Of a stretch of 33,525 bases of DNA, positions 33,382 to 33,525 are shown piece by piece. Both the position numbers and the translations under genes were made by a program. Numbering within the stretch: the stretch's first letter is position 1; each line of letters opens with the position of its first letter. Origin of the DNA: Alcaligenaceae bacterium (lineage in GTDB: Bacteria; Pseudomonadota; Gammaproteobacteria; Burkholderiales; Burkholderiaceae_B); assembly GCA_029265795.1 (NCBI GenBank), contig JAJUGV010000026.1, positions 1 to 33,525 on the forward strand. The letters run 5' to 3'. A model generated the notes under the pieces. It made no database searches. It had not been told where the DNA came from and saw nothing but the letters and a program-made list of their open reading frames with translations.

Positions 33382-33479
33382 GCGTTCTTTGCCCACCGCG
33401 TCGGAGATGCTGTTCACGTGTTCTTTAACCGGCCGTGTCGGAGATGCTGCTCACGTGTTCTTTAGCCGGCCGCGTCGGG
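33382..33479. repeat. Imperfect 37-nt tandem repeat, about 2.6 copies
   Basis: Copies begin at 33382, 33418 and 33455, each starting G(C/T)GTTCTTT and containing GTCGGAGATGCTG(C/T)TCAC in the first two. The third is cut after GTCGGG. On the minus strand each copy reads like (A/V)KEHV(S/N)SISD, but the 37-base period shifts the frame and stops interrupt, so it is probably not coding. It may be a dispersed intergenic repeat. Confidence 0.7.
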
Positions 33480-33506
33480 CGTTGTGGATGCAGGCTAGTC
33501 GTCGGG

Positions 33507-33523
33507 GTCCGGCTACGCCGGAC
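33507..33523. repeat. Short hairpin at the right edge
   Basis: GTCCGGC (33507-33513) and GCCGGAC (33517-33523) form a perfect stem around a 3-base loop. It lies at the end of the tandem-repeat region and probably belongs to the same intergenic repeat element. Confidence 0.5.
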
Positions 33524-33525
33524 TC

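Noticed and set aside
1-33525. CRISPR arrays, insertion sequences and phage genes
   Set aside because: No regularly spaced repeats with unique spacers, transposase motifs or phage structural genes were seen; the only tandem repeat (33382-33479) has no spacers.

Overview
The window looks like an ordinary chromosomal segment of a GC-rich betaproteobacterium, most likely of the Alcaligenaceae/Burkholderiales type. This is inferred from the TRAP and Dpp-type transporters, the tandem PCu(A)C copper chaperones with a DUF2946 protein, the azoreductase and the tRNA-Met sequence. I see no phage, insertion sequence, CRISPR array or plasmid backbone. The left edge cuts a membrane PAS sensor. The right edge ends in a short, apparently non-coding repeat region.

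Layout, left part (1-6360): a truncated Cache/PAS sensor (-), a small SAM methyltransferase (+), a cold-shock protein (-) with its own promoter and a leader of about 125 nt, a TonB-dependent receptor (-) with a Fur-box-like site, and a divergent orphan winged-helix regulator with a degenerate receiver. A tRNA-Met(CAU) (-) follows with a clear promoter and terminator, then a tiny hydrophilic ORF with a perfect Shine-Dalgarno sequence. Middle-left (6360-11981): a three-gene TRAP transporter of the alpha-keto acid/mannitol-chloroaromatic type, with its own promoter and a terminator after the binding-protein gene, then a diguanylate cyclase with two tandem homologous PAS domains.

Middle (11968-18730): a leftward set with a SulP transporter, an exported SAM-methyltransferase-like protein with its own promoter, and an amino-acid permease coupled to it by a GTGA overlap. 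An ACR3/BASS-type carrier (+) follows. Then comes a leftward copper operon of DUF2946 and two PCu(A)C chaperones. A dyad lies between this operon and the rightward FAD monooxygenase - fused CMD/AhpD protein - DUF924 operon (18871-22289), which is the least familiar gene set in the window.

Right part (22303-33525): leftward genes for a small membrane protein, a soluble PQQ-type sugar dehydrogenase and an I78 inhibitor lipoprotein; a complete five-gene Dpp/Opp-type ABC transporter (+) behind a strong promoter; a three-domain copper nitrite reductase (nirK, -); an azoreductase (+); GTP cyclohydrolase II (ribA, -); and a 37-nt imperfect tandem repeat with a hairpin.

Two themes link genes. The first is copper: periplasmic copper chaperones and a nitrite reductase needing copper at three sites if the extra N-terminal cupredoxin is loaded. 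The second is uptake: TRAP, Dpp-type ABC, SulP, APC and TonB systems. The fused CMD/AhpD protein resembles pairs (Avi_7169/Avi_7170-type) that I recall as neighbours of peptide-type ABC transporters and flavin monooxygenases, and both gene types occur here within a few kilobases. Whether they form one pathway is inference.
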